Positions 9,610-16,797 of a stretch of 64,000 nt of DNA are shown one piece after another. How positions within the stretch are numbered: the stretch's first letter is position 1; each line of letters opens with the position of its first letter. Location of the stretch: contig CACFTH010000001.1 of the NCBI GenBank assembly GCA_902569185.1, positions 72,001 through 136,000 on the forward strand. The letters run 5' to 3'. The translations under genes and the position numbers were made by a program. The notes under the pieces are model-generated. The model made no database searches. It was not told the origin of the DNA and worked only from the letters and a program-made list of their open reading frames with translations. This DNA comes from an uncultured Pelagibacteraceae bacterium. GTDB taxonomy: Bacteria > Pseudomonadota > Alphaproteobacteria > Pelagibacterales > Pelagibacteraceae.

Positions 9610-9687
9610 TGGAGGTCCCAGAAGGACTTGAACCCTCAACCTTCTCGTCCGTAGCGAGACGCTCTAATCCAATTGAGCTATGGGACC
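9610..9687 (-). tRNA. tRNA-Arg (anticodon ACG)
   Basis: Read on the minus strand it begins GGTCCCATAGCTC and ends TGGGACC-T-CCA, with a 7-bp acceptor stem and CCA encoded. The anticodon arm is TCTCG-CTACGGA-CGAGA, giving ACG, expected to be modified to ICG and read CGU/CGC/CGA. The T arm carries the usual GGTTCAAGTCC-type loop. The discriminator base appears to be U rather than the commoner A or G of tRNA-Arg. Its 3' end is 18 nt from the start codon of the small membrane peptide on the same strand. Confidence 0.95.
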
Positions 9688-9739
9688 GCTTAGCAAAAAT
9701 ATCAAAGAAAACACCTATAATAAAGCGATTTTATGGTTA

Positions 9740-9766
9740 TTGCTATTCTTTGAATAAGAATATAAT
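9740..9766 (+). promoter_or_regulatory. Candidate atoB promoter implying a near-leaderless mRNA
   Basis: A perfect TATAAT lies at 9761-9766, with a weaker TTGCTA at 9740-9745 and a short 15-bp spacer. The start codon of atoB is at 9778, so a transcript beginning about 7 nt after the -10 box would have a leader of only about 5 nt. No Shine-Dalgarno sequence is present. The -10 box is convincing; the -35 box is less so. Confidence 0.5.
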
Positions 9767-9777
9767 TGTAGAAAATT

Positions 9778-10962
9778 ATGTCTAAAGAAAATGGAGTCGT
9801 CATAACATCTGCTGTTAGAACAGCAATTGGAGATTTGGGTGGGTCTTTAAAAAATGTTTCTGCTCATAAACTAGGTTCGACAGCTATTTCAAGCGCTATT
9901 GAAAAATCAAATATTAAAGCTTCAGATATAAACGAAATTATTATGGGCCAAGTTTTAACAGGTGGTGCGGGACAAAACCCTGCAAGACAAGCTGCTATGG
10001 ATGCAGGTATTCCAAAAGAAACACCATCATATGTTGTTAATCAAGTTTGTGGCTCGGGTCTAAGATCTATTGCATCAGGGTATCATTCAATTCTTTCAGG
10101 AAATTCAAATATTGTTTTAGCTGGAGGTCAAGAAAGTATGTCCCAATCACCTCATGTAGTTCATTTAAGAAATGGAAAAAAACTTGGGGACACAAGTTTG
10201 GTTGACTCAATGATAAAGGATGGATTATGGGATGCATTCAACGGATACCATATGGGTATAACAGCAGAAAACGTTGCGCAAAAATTTCAAGTTACAAGAA
10301 AAGATCAAGACAAATTTGCTTTTGACTCTCAAACAAAAGCTTTAAAAGCACAAAAAGAAAATAAGTTTGATGATGAAATTATTCCTTACACAATTCAACT
10401 TAAAAAAGGTACTGCAGTTTTCAAAAAGGATGAGCATCCAAGAGAAGGGATTTCAATGGAGGCATTACAAAGACTTAAAACTGCTTTTCAAAAAGAAGGA
10501 ACAGTTACTGCAGGAAATGCCTCTGGTATAAATGACGGTGCTGCTGCAGTAGTTTTAATGTCAAAAAAAGAAGCTGAGAAAAAAGGTATTAAACCTTTAG
10601 CAGAAATAAAATCTTGGGCCTCTTGTGGTGTTGATCCCTCTGTGATGGGAACAGGTCCTATACCGTCTTCAAAAAAAGCATTAGAGATTGCTGGATGGCA
10701 ATCAAAGGATTTGGATTTGATAGAGGCGAACGAGGCCTTTGCTGCGCAAAGTTGTGCAGTAGTTAAAGAGCTCGCTTTGCCAATGGAAAAGGTAAATGTT
10801 AACGGTGGAGCAATTGCACTAGGCCATCCTATTGGTGCTTCTGGGACAAGAATTTTCGTGACACTTATTCATGAAATGCTAAAAAGAGACTCAAAGAAAG
10901 GATTGGCTACGCTTTGTATTGGAGGAGGTATGGGCGTTGCTATGTGTATTGAAAGAAAATGA
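9778..10962 (+). CDS. atoB: Acetyl-CoA C-acetyltransferase (thiolase)
   Basis: Condenses two acetyl-CoA to acetoacetyl-CoA, or cleaves it in the other direction; used in fatty-acid/ketone-body metabolism or polyhydroxybutyrate-type routes. The 394 residues include the acyl-accepting Cys91 in NQVCGSGLRSI, His350 in GHPIGASG and the second active-site Cys380 in LCIGGGMG. Length and motifs are standard for biosynthetic-type thiolases. The TGA stop overlaps the ATG of a 46-codon ORF (10959), so the two are translationally coupled. Its own start has no ribosome site (see the promoter entry). Confidence 0.95.
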   Translation: MSKENGVVITSAVRTAIGDLGGSLKNVSAHKLGSTAISSAIEKSNIKASDINEIIMGQVLTGGAGQNPARQAAMDAGIPKETPSYVVNQVCGSGLRSIASGYHSILSGNSNIVLAGGQESMSQSPHVVHLRNGKKLGDTSLVDSMIKDGLWDAFNGYHMGITAENVAQKFQVTRKDQDKFAFDSQTKALKAQKENKFDDEIIPYTIQLKKGTAVFKKDEHPREGISMEALQRLKTAFQKEGTVTAGNASGINDGAAAVVLMSKKEAEKKGIKPLAEIKSWASCGVDPSVMGTGPIPSSKKALEIAGWQSKDLDLIEANEAFAAQSCAVVKELALPMEKVNVNGGAIALGHPIGASGTRIFVTLIHEMLKRDSKKGLATLCIGGGMGVAMCIERK

Positions 10963-11099
10963 AATTATCTAAACCTAGAAAAAAAATTAAAAATAGAGCC
11001 TTAAGTAAAATTCCGTTTACTGTGAGAGGCTATCAGTATTATTACGGTGCTATAATTCTAGTAGTATTGCTAATTGGTTTTAGCCAGGTATTTTCTTAA
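10959..11099 (+). CDS. Small membrane protein (46 aa) coupled to atoB
   Basis: An ORF of 46 codons whose ATG overlaps the atoB stop (ATGA), the same junction used between real genes elsewhere in this window. The N-terminal 17 residues are strongly basic (KPRKKIKNR). A hinge PFTVRGYQYYYG follows, then one hydrophobic helix (about residues 30-45: AIILVVLLIGF) ending at SQVFS. The positive-inside pattern predicts the N-terminus in the cytoplasm. I recognise no family. Coupling to a thiolase suggests co-expression, not a shared function. The biased composition and clear topology argue against a chance ORF. Confidence 0.6.
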   Translation: MKLSKPRKKIKNRALSKIPFTVRGYQYYYGAIILVVLLIGFSQVFS

Positions 11100-11244
11100 T
11101 AAAATTTTTTGAATTAATACCTGAGAATTAATATCTGCTCTCTTTTTTTTAAATATAAGTCTTAAAAGTTGCATAAATTATATTGCAAATTCGAAGTGTC
11201 AAAAAAGCGGATAAATTGTGTCAAAAATTGTGTATAATAATTAA
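11100..11244. repeat. aceE upstream region with two sets of direct repeats
   Basis: This 145-bp gap holds a tandem 14-bp repeat (GAATTAATACCTGA at 11111-11124, then GAATTAATATCTGC at 11125-11138, 12 of 14 identical). Close to the promoter are two copies of GTGTCAAAAA (11196-11205 and 11218-11227, 22 bp apart, about two helical turns), and AAATTGTGT twice (11213-11221 and 11225-11233). The second set overlaps the aceE promoter and could be a regulator site. No ORF or hairpin terminator was seen here. Confidence 0.5.
11233..11238 (+). promoter_or_regulatory. aceE -10 box (TATAAT), probably giving a leaderless mRNA
   Basis: A perfect TATAAT ends 6 nt before the aceE ATG at 11245, so transcription would be expected to begin at or within a base or two of the start codon. 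No Shine-Dalgarno sequence precedes the ATG. No good -35 hexamer is present at 16-18 bp spacing; the repeated GTGTCAAAAA/AAATTGTGT elements occupy that position instead, which fits activator dependence. Confidence 0.5.
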
Positions 11245-14200
11245 ATGTCCAAAAACATTTCTGTGCCAGATATTGGTGATTTCAAGGATGTTGAGATTAT
11301 AGAGGTTTTAGTAAAACCTGGAGACCAAGTTAAGAAAAATGATCCAATTGTTACTTTAGAAAGTGATAAGTCAAGTGTTGAGGTTCCATCGCCTTACGAA
11401 GGAAAAATATCCCAACTAAAAGTTAAAATAGGAGACAAAGTTTCGGAAGGAAGTGTTTTAGCTACTTTAGATAGTGGGAATGAGAAAAAAGAAGAAGTTG
11501 CCAAACCAACAAAAGAAATAATCGAAGTTGAGGAACAACCAATTCAAAAAATCGAAAAAACAAACGGTCTAAGAAATGGTAAGGAGACAATTTATGCTCA
11601 ACCCATTTCTAAGGATGATATAGATCCTGCAGAAACACAAGAATGGTTAGATTCCTTAAGAGCAGTTGTAAAAGCAGATGGTTCATCTAGAGCTGGTTAC
11701 TTGCTTAAAAAAGTAATTGATGAAGCATACACACAGGGATTAACTTTACCTGACACTAGAACTACTCCTTATATAAATACAATACCTGCCAGTGCAGATA
11801 TTAGATCGCCGGGAGATCAAAATTTAGAAAGAAAAATTAGAGCTTACATAAGATGGAATGCAGCTGCCATGGTTGTAAAGGCAAATAAAAAAAATCCAGA
11901 ACTAGGAGGCCACATCGGTACTTTTGCTTCTGCAGCAACATTATATGACGTCGGTATGAATCATTTTTGGAGAGCAAAAAATAATAAATTTGGTGGTGAT
12001 TTAGTTTATTTCCAAGGTCATAGCGCACCAGGTATGTATGCAAGAGCTTTTTTAGAAGGAAGAATTACAGAAAAACAATTGGATAAATTTAGACAAGAGG
12101 TTGAGAAAGGTGGATTGTCTTCTTACCCACATCCTTGGTTGATGCCTAAGTTTTGGCAGTTCCCAACTGTGTCCATGGGACTTGGTCCTATGATGGCAAT
12201 CTATCAAGCAAGATTTACTAAGTATTTAATTAATAGAGGTCTTTTAAAAGATCAAGACAGGAAAATTTGGTGTCATCTGGGTGATGGTGAAATGGATGAA
12301 CCTGAAAGTTTTGGGGCTGTAGGGCTAGCAGCAAGAGAGAAATTAGATAATTTGATTTTTGTAATTAATTGTAATCTTCAAAGATTAGATGGACCTGTAA
12401 GAGGAAATGGAAAAATTATTCAAGAACTTGAAGGAAGATTTAGAGGGTCAGGTTGGAATGTAATTAAAGTAATTTGGGGATCTTACTGGGATCAGCTTTT
12501 GTCTAAAGATAAAACTGGTTTACTAGTTAAAAGAATGACCGAAGCAGTTGATGGAGAATATCAGGCATTCAAAGCAAAAGGTGGGTCTTACGTAAGAGAG
12601 AAATTTTTTGGTAAGTATCCTGAATTAAAAGACTTAGTAGCAAATATGACTGATGCGGATATTTGGAAATTAAATAGAGGTGGACACGATCCTCATAAAG
12701 TTTACTCAGCTTATCATGCTGCTGTTCAATGCAAAGGTAAGCCAACTGTCATAATAGCTAAAACAATTAAAGGTTATGGAATGGGTAAATCTGGTGAGAG
12801 TATAAATACAACACACCAACAAAAGAAATTAGACGAGGAAGATTTATTATTTTACAGAGATAGATTTAACGTGCCGCTTACTGATAAGCAGGTTAAAAAT
12901 ATTGAATATTACAAACCAGCAGAAAATTCACCAGAAATAAAGTATTTAAAAAATTGCAGAGTTAAGCTTGGTGGACACATTCCTGAGAGAACTACTTTTG
13001 CAAAATCAGTTAAAACACCTCCTCAAGATATATTTGAAAGTTTTATGAAGTCCACTGGTGATAAGGAAATGTCTACTACAATGGCTCTTGTAAGAATGCT
13101 TGCGAATTTACTAAGAGACAAAAATGTTGCCCCAAGATTAGTGCCTATAATTGCTGATGAGGCTAGAACTTTTGGTATGGAGGGTTTTTTTCAAAAGATT
13201 GGAATTTATGCACACGAAGGCCAAAAATACGAACCAGTCGACTCTGAACAATTAAGTTCTTATAGAGAAGACAAGAGCGGACAAGTTTTACAAGAAGGTA
13301 TTACTGAAGCAGGAGCAATGTCATCATGGATTGCTGCTGGAACCTCTTACACTAATCATGATTTAGAAATGGTTCCTATTTATTTGTTTTACTCTATGTT
13401 TGGTTTTCAAAGAATTGGGGACTTGGCTTGGGCCGCAGCAGACTCTCAGACAAGAGGTTTTTTAATTGGAGCAACATCTGGAAAAACAACTTTAGCTGGT
13501 GAAGGACTACAACACCAGGATGGACATAGTCTTCTCATGGCATCTGCGATACCTAACTGTGTGAGTTATGATCCTACATTTTCATATGAGATGGCAGTGA
13601 TTTTTAGAGATGGATTGAAAAGGATGCACGAGAAAAAAGAAAATATTTACTACTATATAACTGCAATGAACGAAAATTATACTCATCCAGAAAAACCTGT
13701 TGGTGCAGATCAAGGAATTTTGAAAGGGATGTATTTGTTTAAAAGTTATGGGGGAAAAGGAAAAGCAAAAGTACAGATGTTAGGATCTGGATCAATTTTA
13801 AGAGAAATTATAAAAGCAGCTGAAGTTTTGTCTGATGAATATGGAATTGATTGTGATGTTTGGAGTGTTACTAGTTTTAACGAATTGAAAAAAAATGGCA
13901 TGGAAGTTGAAAGGAAAAATTTATTAAATCCAGGAGAAAAAGCAAAAAAAAGCTATGTTGAAACATGCTTAGGTTCACAAGATGGTATTATATTTGCAGC
14001 ATCTGACTATATTAGATCCTATGCTGATCAAATAAGACCTTATACGAACAAACCTTTTTACACATTAGGAACTGATGGTTTTGGAAGAAGTGATACAAGG
14101 AAAAAGCTAAGAAAATTTTTTGAAGTTGATAAAAAACATATTGTTACATACACTTTAAGTGCTTTAGCAAAAGAGCAATTACTAGCAAGTAAACATGCAG

Positions 14201-14259
14201 AAAAAGCGATTAAGAAATACGATATAGATCAAGAAAAGGTATTTCCAACAAAATTATAG
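11245..14259 (+). CDS. aceE: Pyruvate dehydrogenase E1, homodimeric type, with an N-terminal lipoyl domain
   Basis: Thiamine-diphosphate enzyme that decarboxylates pyruvate and passes the acetyl group to the E2 lipoyl arm. Residues 1-75 are a lipoyl domain with the modifiable Lys42 in ESDKSSVEVPSP. A Glu/Lys-rich linker (about 76-110) leads to a full AceE core from about residue 125, with the thiamine-diphosphate motif GDGEMDEPES (near 347) and NCN 26-30 residues later. The 1004-residue length is about 115 longer than ordinary AceE, explained by the lipoyl part. That domain closely resembles the one in aceF next door. aceF follows after 6 bp in the same operon. Confidence 0.95.
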   Translation: MSKNISVPDIGDFKDVEIIEVLVKPGDQVKKNDPIVTLESDKSSVEVPSPYEGKISQLKVKIGDKVSEGSVLATLDSGNEKKEEVAKPTKEIIEVEEQPIQKIEKTNGLRNGKETIYAQPISKDDIDPAETQEWLDSLRAVVKADGSSRAGYLLKKVIDEAYTQGLTLPDTRTTPYINTIPASADIRSPGDQNLERKIRAYIRWNAAAMVVKANKKNPELGGHIGTFASAATLYDVGMNHFWRAKNNKFGGDLVYFQGHSAPGMYARAFLEGRITEKQLDKFRQEVEKGGLSSYPHPWLMPKFWQFPTVSMGLGPMMAIYQARFTKYLINRGLLKDQDRKIWCHLGDGEMDEPESFGAVGLAAREKLDNLIFVINCNLQRLDGPVRGNGKIIQELEGRFRGSGWNVIKVIWGSYWDQLLSKDKTGLLVKRMTEAVDGEYQAFKAKGGSYVREKFFGKYPELKDLVANMTDADIWKLNRGGHDPHKVYSAYHAAVQCKGKPTVIIAKTIKGYGMGKSGESINTTHQQKKLDEEDLLFYRDRFNVPLTDKQVKNIEYYKPAENSPEIKYLKNCRVKLGGHIPERTTFAKSVKTPPQDIFESFMKSTGDKEMSTTMALVRMLANLLRDKNVAPRLVPIIADEARTFGMEGFFQKIGIYAHEGQKYEPVDSEQLSSYREDKSGQVLQEGITEAGAMSSWIAAGTSYTNHDLEMVPIYLFYSMFGFQRIGDLAWAAADSQTRGFLIGATSGKTTLAGEGLQHQDGHSLLMASAIPNCVSYDPTFSYEMAVIFRDGLKRMHEKKENIYYYITAMNENYTHPEKPVGADQGILKGMYLFKSYGGKGKAKVQMLGSGSILREIIKAAEVLSDEYGIDCDVWSVTSFNELKKNGMEVERKNLLNPGEKAKKSYVETCLGSQDGIIFAASDYIRSYADQIRPYTNKPFYTLGTDGFGRSDTRKKLRKFFEVDKKHIVTYTLSALAKEQLLASKHAEKAIKKYDIDQEKVFPTKL

Positions 14260-14265
14260 AGTTTA

Positions 14266-15519
14266 ATGGCTGAAAAAAAATTATTAGTTCCAAATATCGG
14301 AGATTTTAAAAATGTTGAAGTGATTGAGGTATTAGTTAAGTCAGGACAACAGATCAAAAAAAATGATCCCTTAATTACTTTGGAAAGTGATAAATCAAGT
14401 GTAGAAGTTCCAGCTACTGATGAAGGAAAAATCAATAAGATTATTGTTAAAGTTGGTGACAAAGTTTCAGAAGGAAGTGAAATATTATCATTAGATTCTG
14501 TAAGTAAAAAGGAAGAAATTAAAAAAGCAGTTGAGGTAAAAGAAAATATTCCTGAAAAGAAAATAGTAACTGAAACTCCAAAAGAAATAGCTCCTGTAGT
14601 AAAAAAATTGAGTAAAGATGGCGTATCATCTGCAAGTCCGAAGGTGAGAAAATTTGCTAGAGAATTAGGTGCTGATATCGTTCAGATACCTGGATCACAA
14701 AGAGCTGGTAGAGTAACTGAAGATGATGTGAAAAAATTTGTAAGATCCCAGGTATCAGTTAACGAAGGGAAAGTTGAAAAGAAAGTTTACAAGGATGAAT
14801 ATCCTCATGAAGCATTCGGAGAAGTAGAAAAAAAAGACCTTCCTAGAGTGAAAAAATTATCTGGTCCTCAACTTGTTAGATCTTGGACTGAGATTCCTCA
14901 CGTTACTCAACATGATGAGATAGATATAACTGAAATGGAACAGTTTAGAACAACTTTAATCGATAATTATTCTGGTGATAGAATAAGGATAAGTCCATTA
15001 GCATTTATAACTAGAGCTGTGGTAAACGCACTAAAAGAGTATCCTAATTTTAATTCCTCTATAGATCCTGAGAACAATAAATTGATTTTTAAAAAGTATT
15101 ATCATGTTGGTTTTGCAGTTGATACTCCGCATGGTTTAATGGTTCCAAAAATTCGAAATGTTGATCAATTAGGATTAAAGGAAATTTATGAAGAATTAAA
15201 AAGAGTAAGTAAGCAATGTAAGGAGCTTAAAATAGATAAAAAAGAATTTTTTGGTGGGTCGATGACAATTTCAAGCCTAGGAGGTATTGGAGGAAATTTT
15301 TTCACACCAATTATCAATCCTCCAGAAGTAGCTATCTTAGGCGTTGGAAAAACTTTCGATAAAATTAAAAAAATAAATGAGCAATTTATTACAAGGAAAA
15401 TGCTTCCTATTTCTTTATCTTATGATCATAGAGTCATTGATGGTGCAGAAGGTGCGAGATTTTGTGTGCATTTATCAAAAAGTCTAGGGAAAGATTTTGC
15501 ATTCAAACTTGCAGTTTAA
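14266..15519 (+). CDS. aceF: Pyruvate dehydrogenase E2, dihydrolipoamide acetyltransferase
   Basis: Transfers the acetyl group from lipoamide to CoA and forms the core of the complex. The 417 residues comprise one lipoyl domain (Lys43 in ESDKSSVEVPAT), a linker, a peripheral-subunit-binding domain (ASPKVRKFARELGADI, about 124-160) and the catalytic domain ending with YDHRVIDG (His388, Asp392). It is a one-lipoyl E2, shorter than the three-lipoyl enterobacterial form. No E3 gene adjoins; the lpd at 52725 is the only candidate in the window. The EamA transporter gene starts on the base after its stop codon. Confidence 0.95.
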   Translation: MAEKKLLVPNIGDFKNVEVIEVLVKSGQQIKKNDPLITLESDKSSVEVPATDEGKINKIIVKVGDKVSEGSEILSLDSVSKKEEIKKAVEVKENIPEKKIVTETPKEIAPVVKKLSKDGVSSASPKVRKFARELGADIVQIPGSQRAGRVTEDDVKKFVRSQVSVNEGKVEKKVYKDEYPHEAFGEVEKKDLPRVKKLSGPQLVRSWTEIPHVTQHDEIDITEMEQFRTTLIDNYSGDRIRISPLAFITRAVVNALKEYPNFNSSIDPENNKLIFKKYYHVGFAVDTPHGLMVPKIRNVDQLGLKEIYEELKRVSKQCKELKIDKKEFFGGSMTISSLGGIGGNFFTPIINPPEVAILGVGKTFDKIKKINEQFITRKMLPISLSYDHRVIDGAEGARFCVHLSKSLGKDFAFKLAV

Positions 15520-16422
15520 ATGGATAAAAAAATTTTTTCATTAATTTGTGCGGTTGGATGCTCTTTTCTTTGGGGTACAGCTTTTGTGGCTCAAGATATG
15601 GGAATGGATTATATTGGCCCTTGGACATTTTCTGCGGCTCGTTTGATTTTAGGCTTCTTAGCACTACTACCATTTTTTTTTATTTTTGAGTTTAAAAAAA
15701 TCAAAGATACAAAATTGAATTATAAATTTGTTGTGAGTTATATATTTTTTTTAGGTTTTTTATTAGCTGGAGGAAATATTTTACAGCAGATTTCACTAAT
15801 TTATACTGATGTAGCAAACTCAGCTGTCTTTACAGTTTTGTATGTAGTTATAGTTCCAATAATTGCTTTTTTTCTTTTTTCAAAAAAAATTCATAAATCT
15901 GTTTGGCCATCAGTAATGATGTGTTTAATTGGTGGTTTTCTTCTTAGTGAATTAGGAAATCTTAGAGTAAGATTTGGTGACACTCTTGTAGTTATTGGGG
16001 CTTTTTTCTGGGCCTTTCATATTGTTTATATTTCTAAATTTTTAAAAGTTTTCAATTTTCCAATAACTATAGCTTCGTTTCAATGTCTTACTGCTGCAAT
16101 ATTTTCTTCTGTTCCAATGTTTGCTTACGAATATGTTTCATTAAAAGTTTTATCATTAGAAGCAGCTGAATTACTTTATGCAGGAGTTTTATCAAGTGGG
16201 ATTGCCTTTATGCTTCAAATTCTAGCTTTACAAAATATATCTCCTGCCCCAGCAGCAATTATTTTTTCTTTGGAAGGTGTATTTGGATCAATAGCTGCAT
16301 GGATAATATTAGACCAGTTTCTTAATGAATATAAAATCATGGGAATTATAATTATTTTATCAGCTGTTATTTTTTCACAACTAGCTCCTTTGTATGATAA
16401 AAGAAGATATGGACGAAACTAA
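15520..16422 (+). CDS. EamA/DMT-family transporter
   Basis: A 300-residue integral membrane protein of about ten helices, made of two related EamA halves. It includes the typical N-terminal CSFLWGTAFVAQDMG stretch and the second-half APAAIIFSLEGVFGSIAAW. Members move metabolites or amino acids across the inner membrane; the substrate cannot be predicted here. Its ATG abuts the aceF stop with no gap, so translation is probably coupled. The final 29 bases overlap the thioesterase ORF if the upstream start of that gene is used. Confidence 0.85.
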   Translation: MDKKIFSLICAVGCSFLWGTAFVAQDMGMDYIGPWTFSAARLILGFLALLPFFFIFEFKKIKDTKLNYKFVVSYIFFLGFLLAGGNILQQISLIYTDVANSAVFTVLYVVIVPIIAFFLFSKKIHKSVWPSVMMCLIGGFLLSELGNLRVRFGDTLVVIGAFFWAFHIVYISKFLKVFNFPITIASFQCLTAAIFSSVPMFAYEYVSLKVLSLEAAELLYAGVLSSGIAFMLQILALQNISPAPAAIIFSLEGVFGSIAAWIILDQFLNEYKIMGIIIILSAVIFSQLAPLYDKRRYGRN

Positions 16423-16795
16423 TTCAGGCTATGCAAAACAAGTAGGCGGACTTAAGGGTAAAAAAATAGATAGTGGTACTTTTGAGTACGAAACTGAAGT
16501 TAAAGAAATACACCTCAATACTGCCGGGATGGCACACGGAGGATTTCTTACTTTTATTGCAGATACTGGAATGGGTAATGCAGCACATCAATCAGCTGAT
16601 AATAAAAGATGTGTAACAATATCCTTAGAAATGAAGTTTATATCTGCTGCTAAACTTGGAGATAAGTTGGTAGCAAAGGTTAAGGTTCAAAAAAAAACTA
16701 AGACACTAGTTTTTCTAACATGCGAAATTATTAATGCTGAAGGCATAGTGGCAGTCACATCTGGTGTATGGAAGATTTTAAAAATAAATAAATAA
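16394..16795 (+). CDS. Hotdog-fold thioesterase, PaaI/YiiD type
   Basis: Probable acyl-CoA thioesterase. The 133 residues fit a single hotdog domain; the core HGGFLTFIADTGMGNAA (about 48-64) carries the family's conserved His-Gly-Gly on the loop before the long helix. The start is uncertain. The ATG at 16394 overlaps the transporter gene, while an ATG at 16409 (MDETNSGYAKQ) would shorten the protein by five residues; neither has a strong ribosome site. It is the last gene of the aceE operon and is followed tail to tail by the TRAP permease gene 2 bp away. Confidence 0.8.
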   Translation: MIKEDMDETNSGYAKQVGGLKGKKIDSGTFEYETEVKEIHLNTAGMAHGGFLTFIADTGMGNAAHQSADNKRCVTISLEMKFISAAKLGDKLVAKVKVQKKTKTLVFLTCEIINAEGIVAVTSGVWKILKINK

Positions 16796-16797
16796 AA

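Noticed and set aside
9558-9785. 75-codon plus-strand ORF across the tRNA-Arg region
   Set aside because: It lies antisense over the tRNA and its small ORF and runs into the atoB start; it is a by-product of the tRNA sequence.
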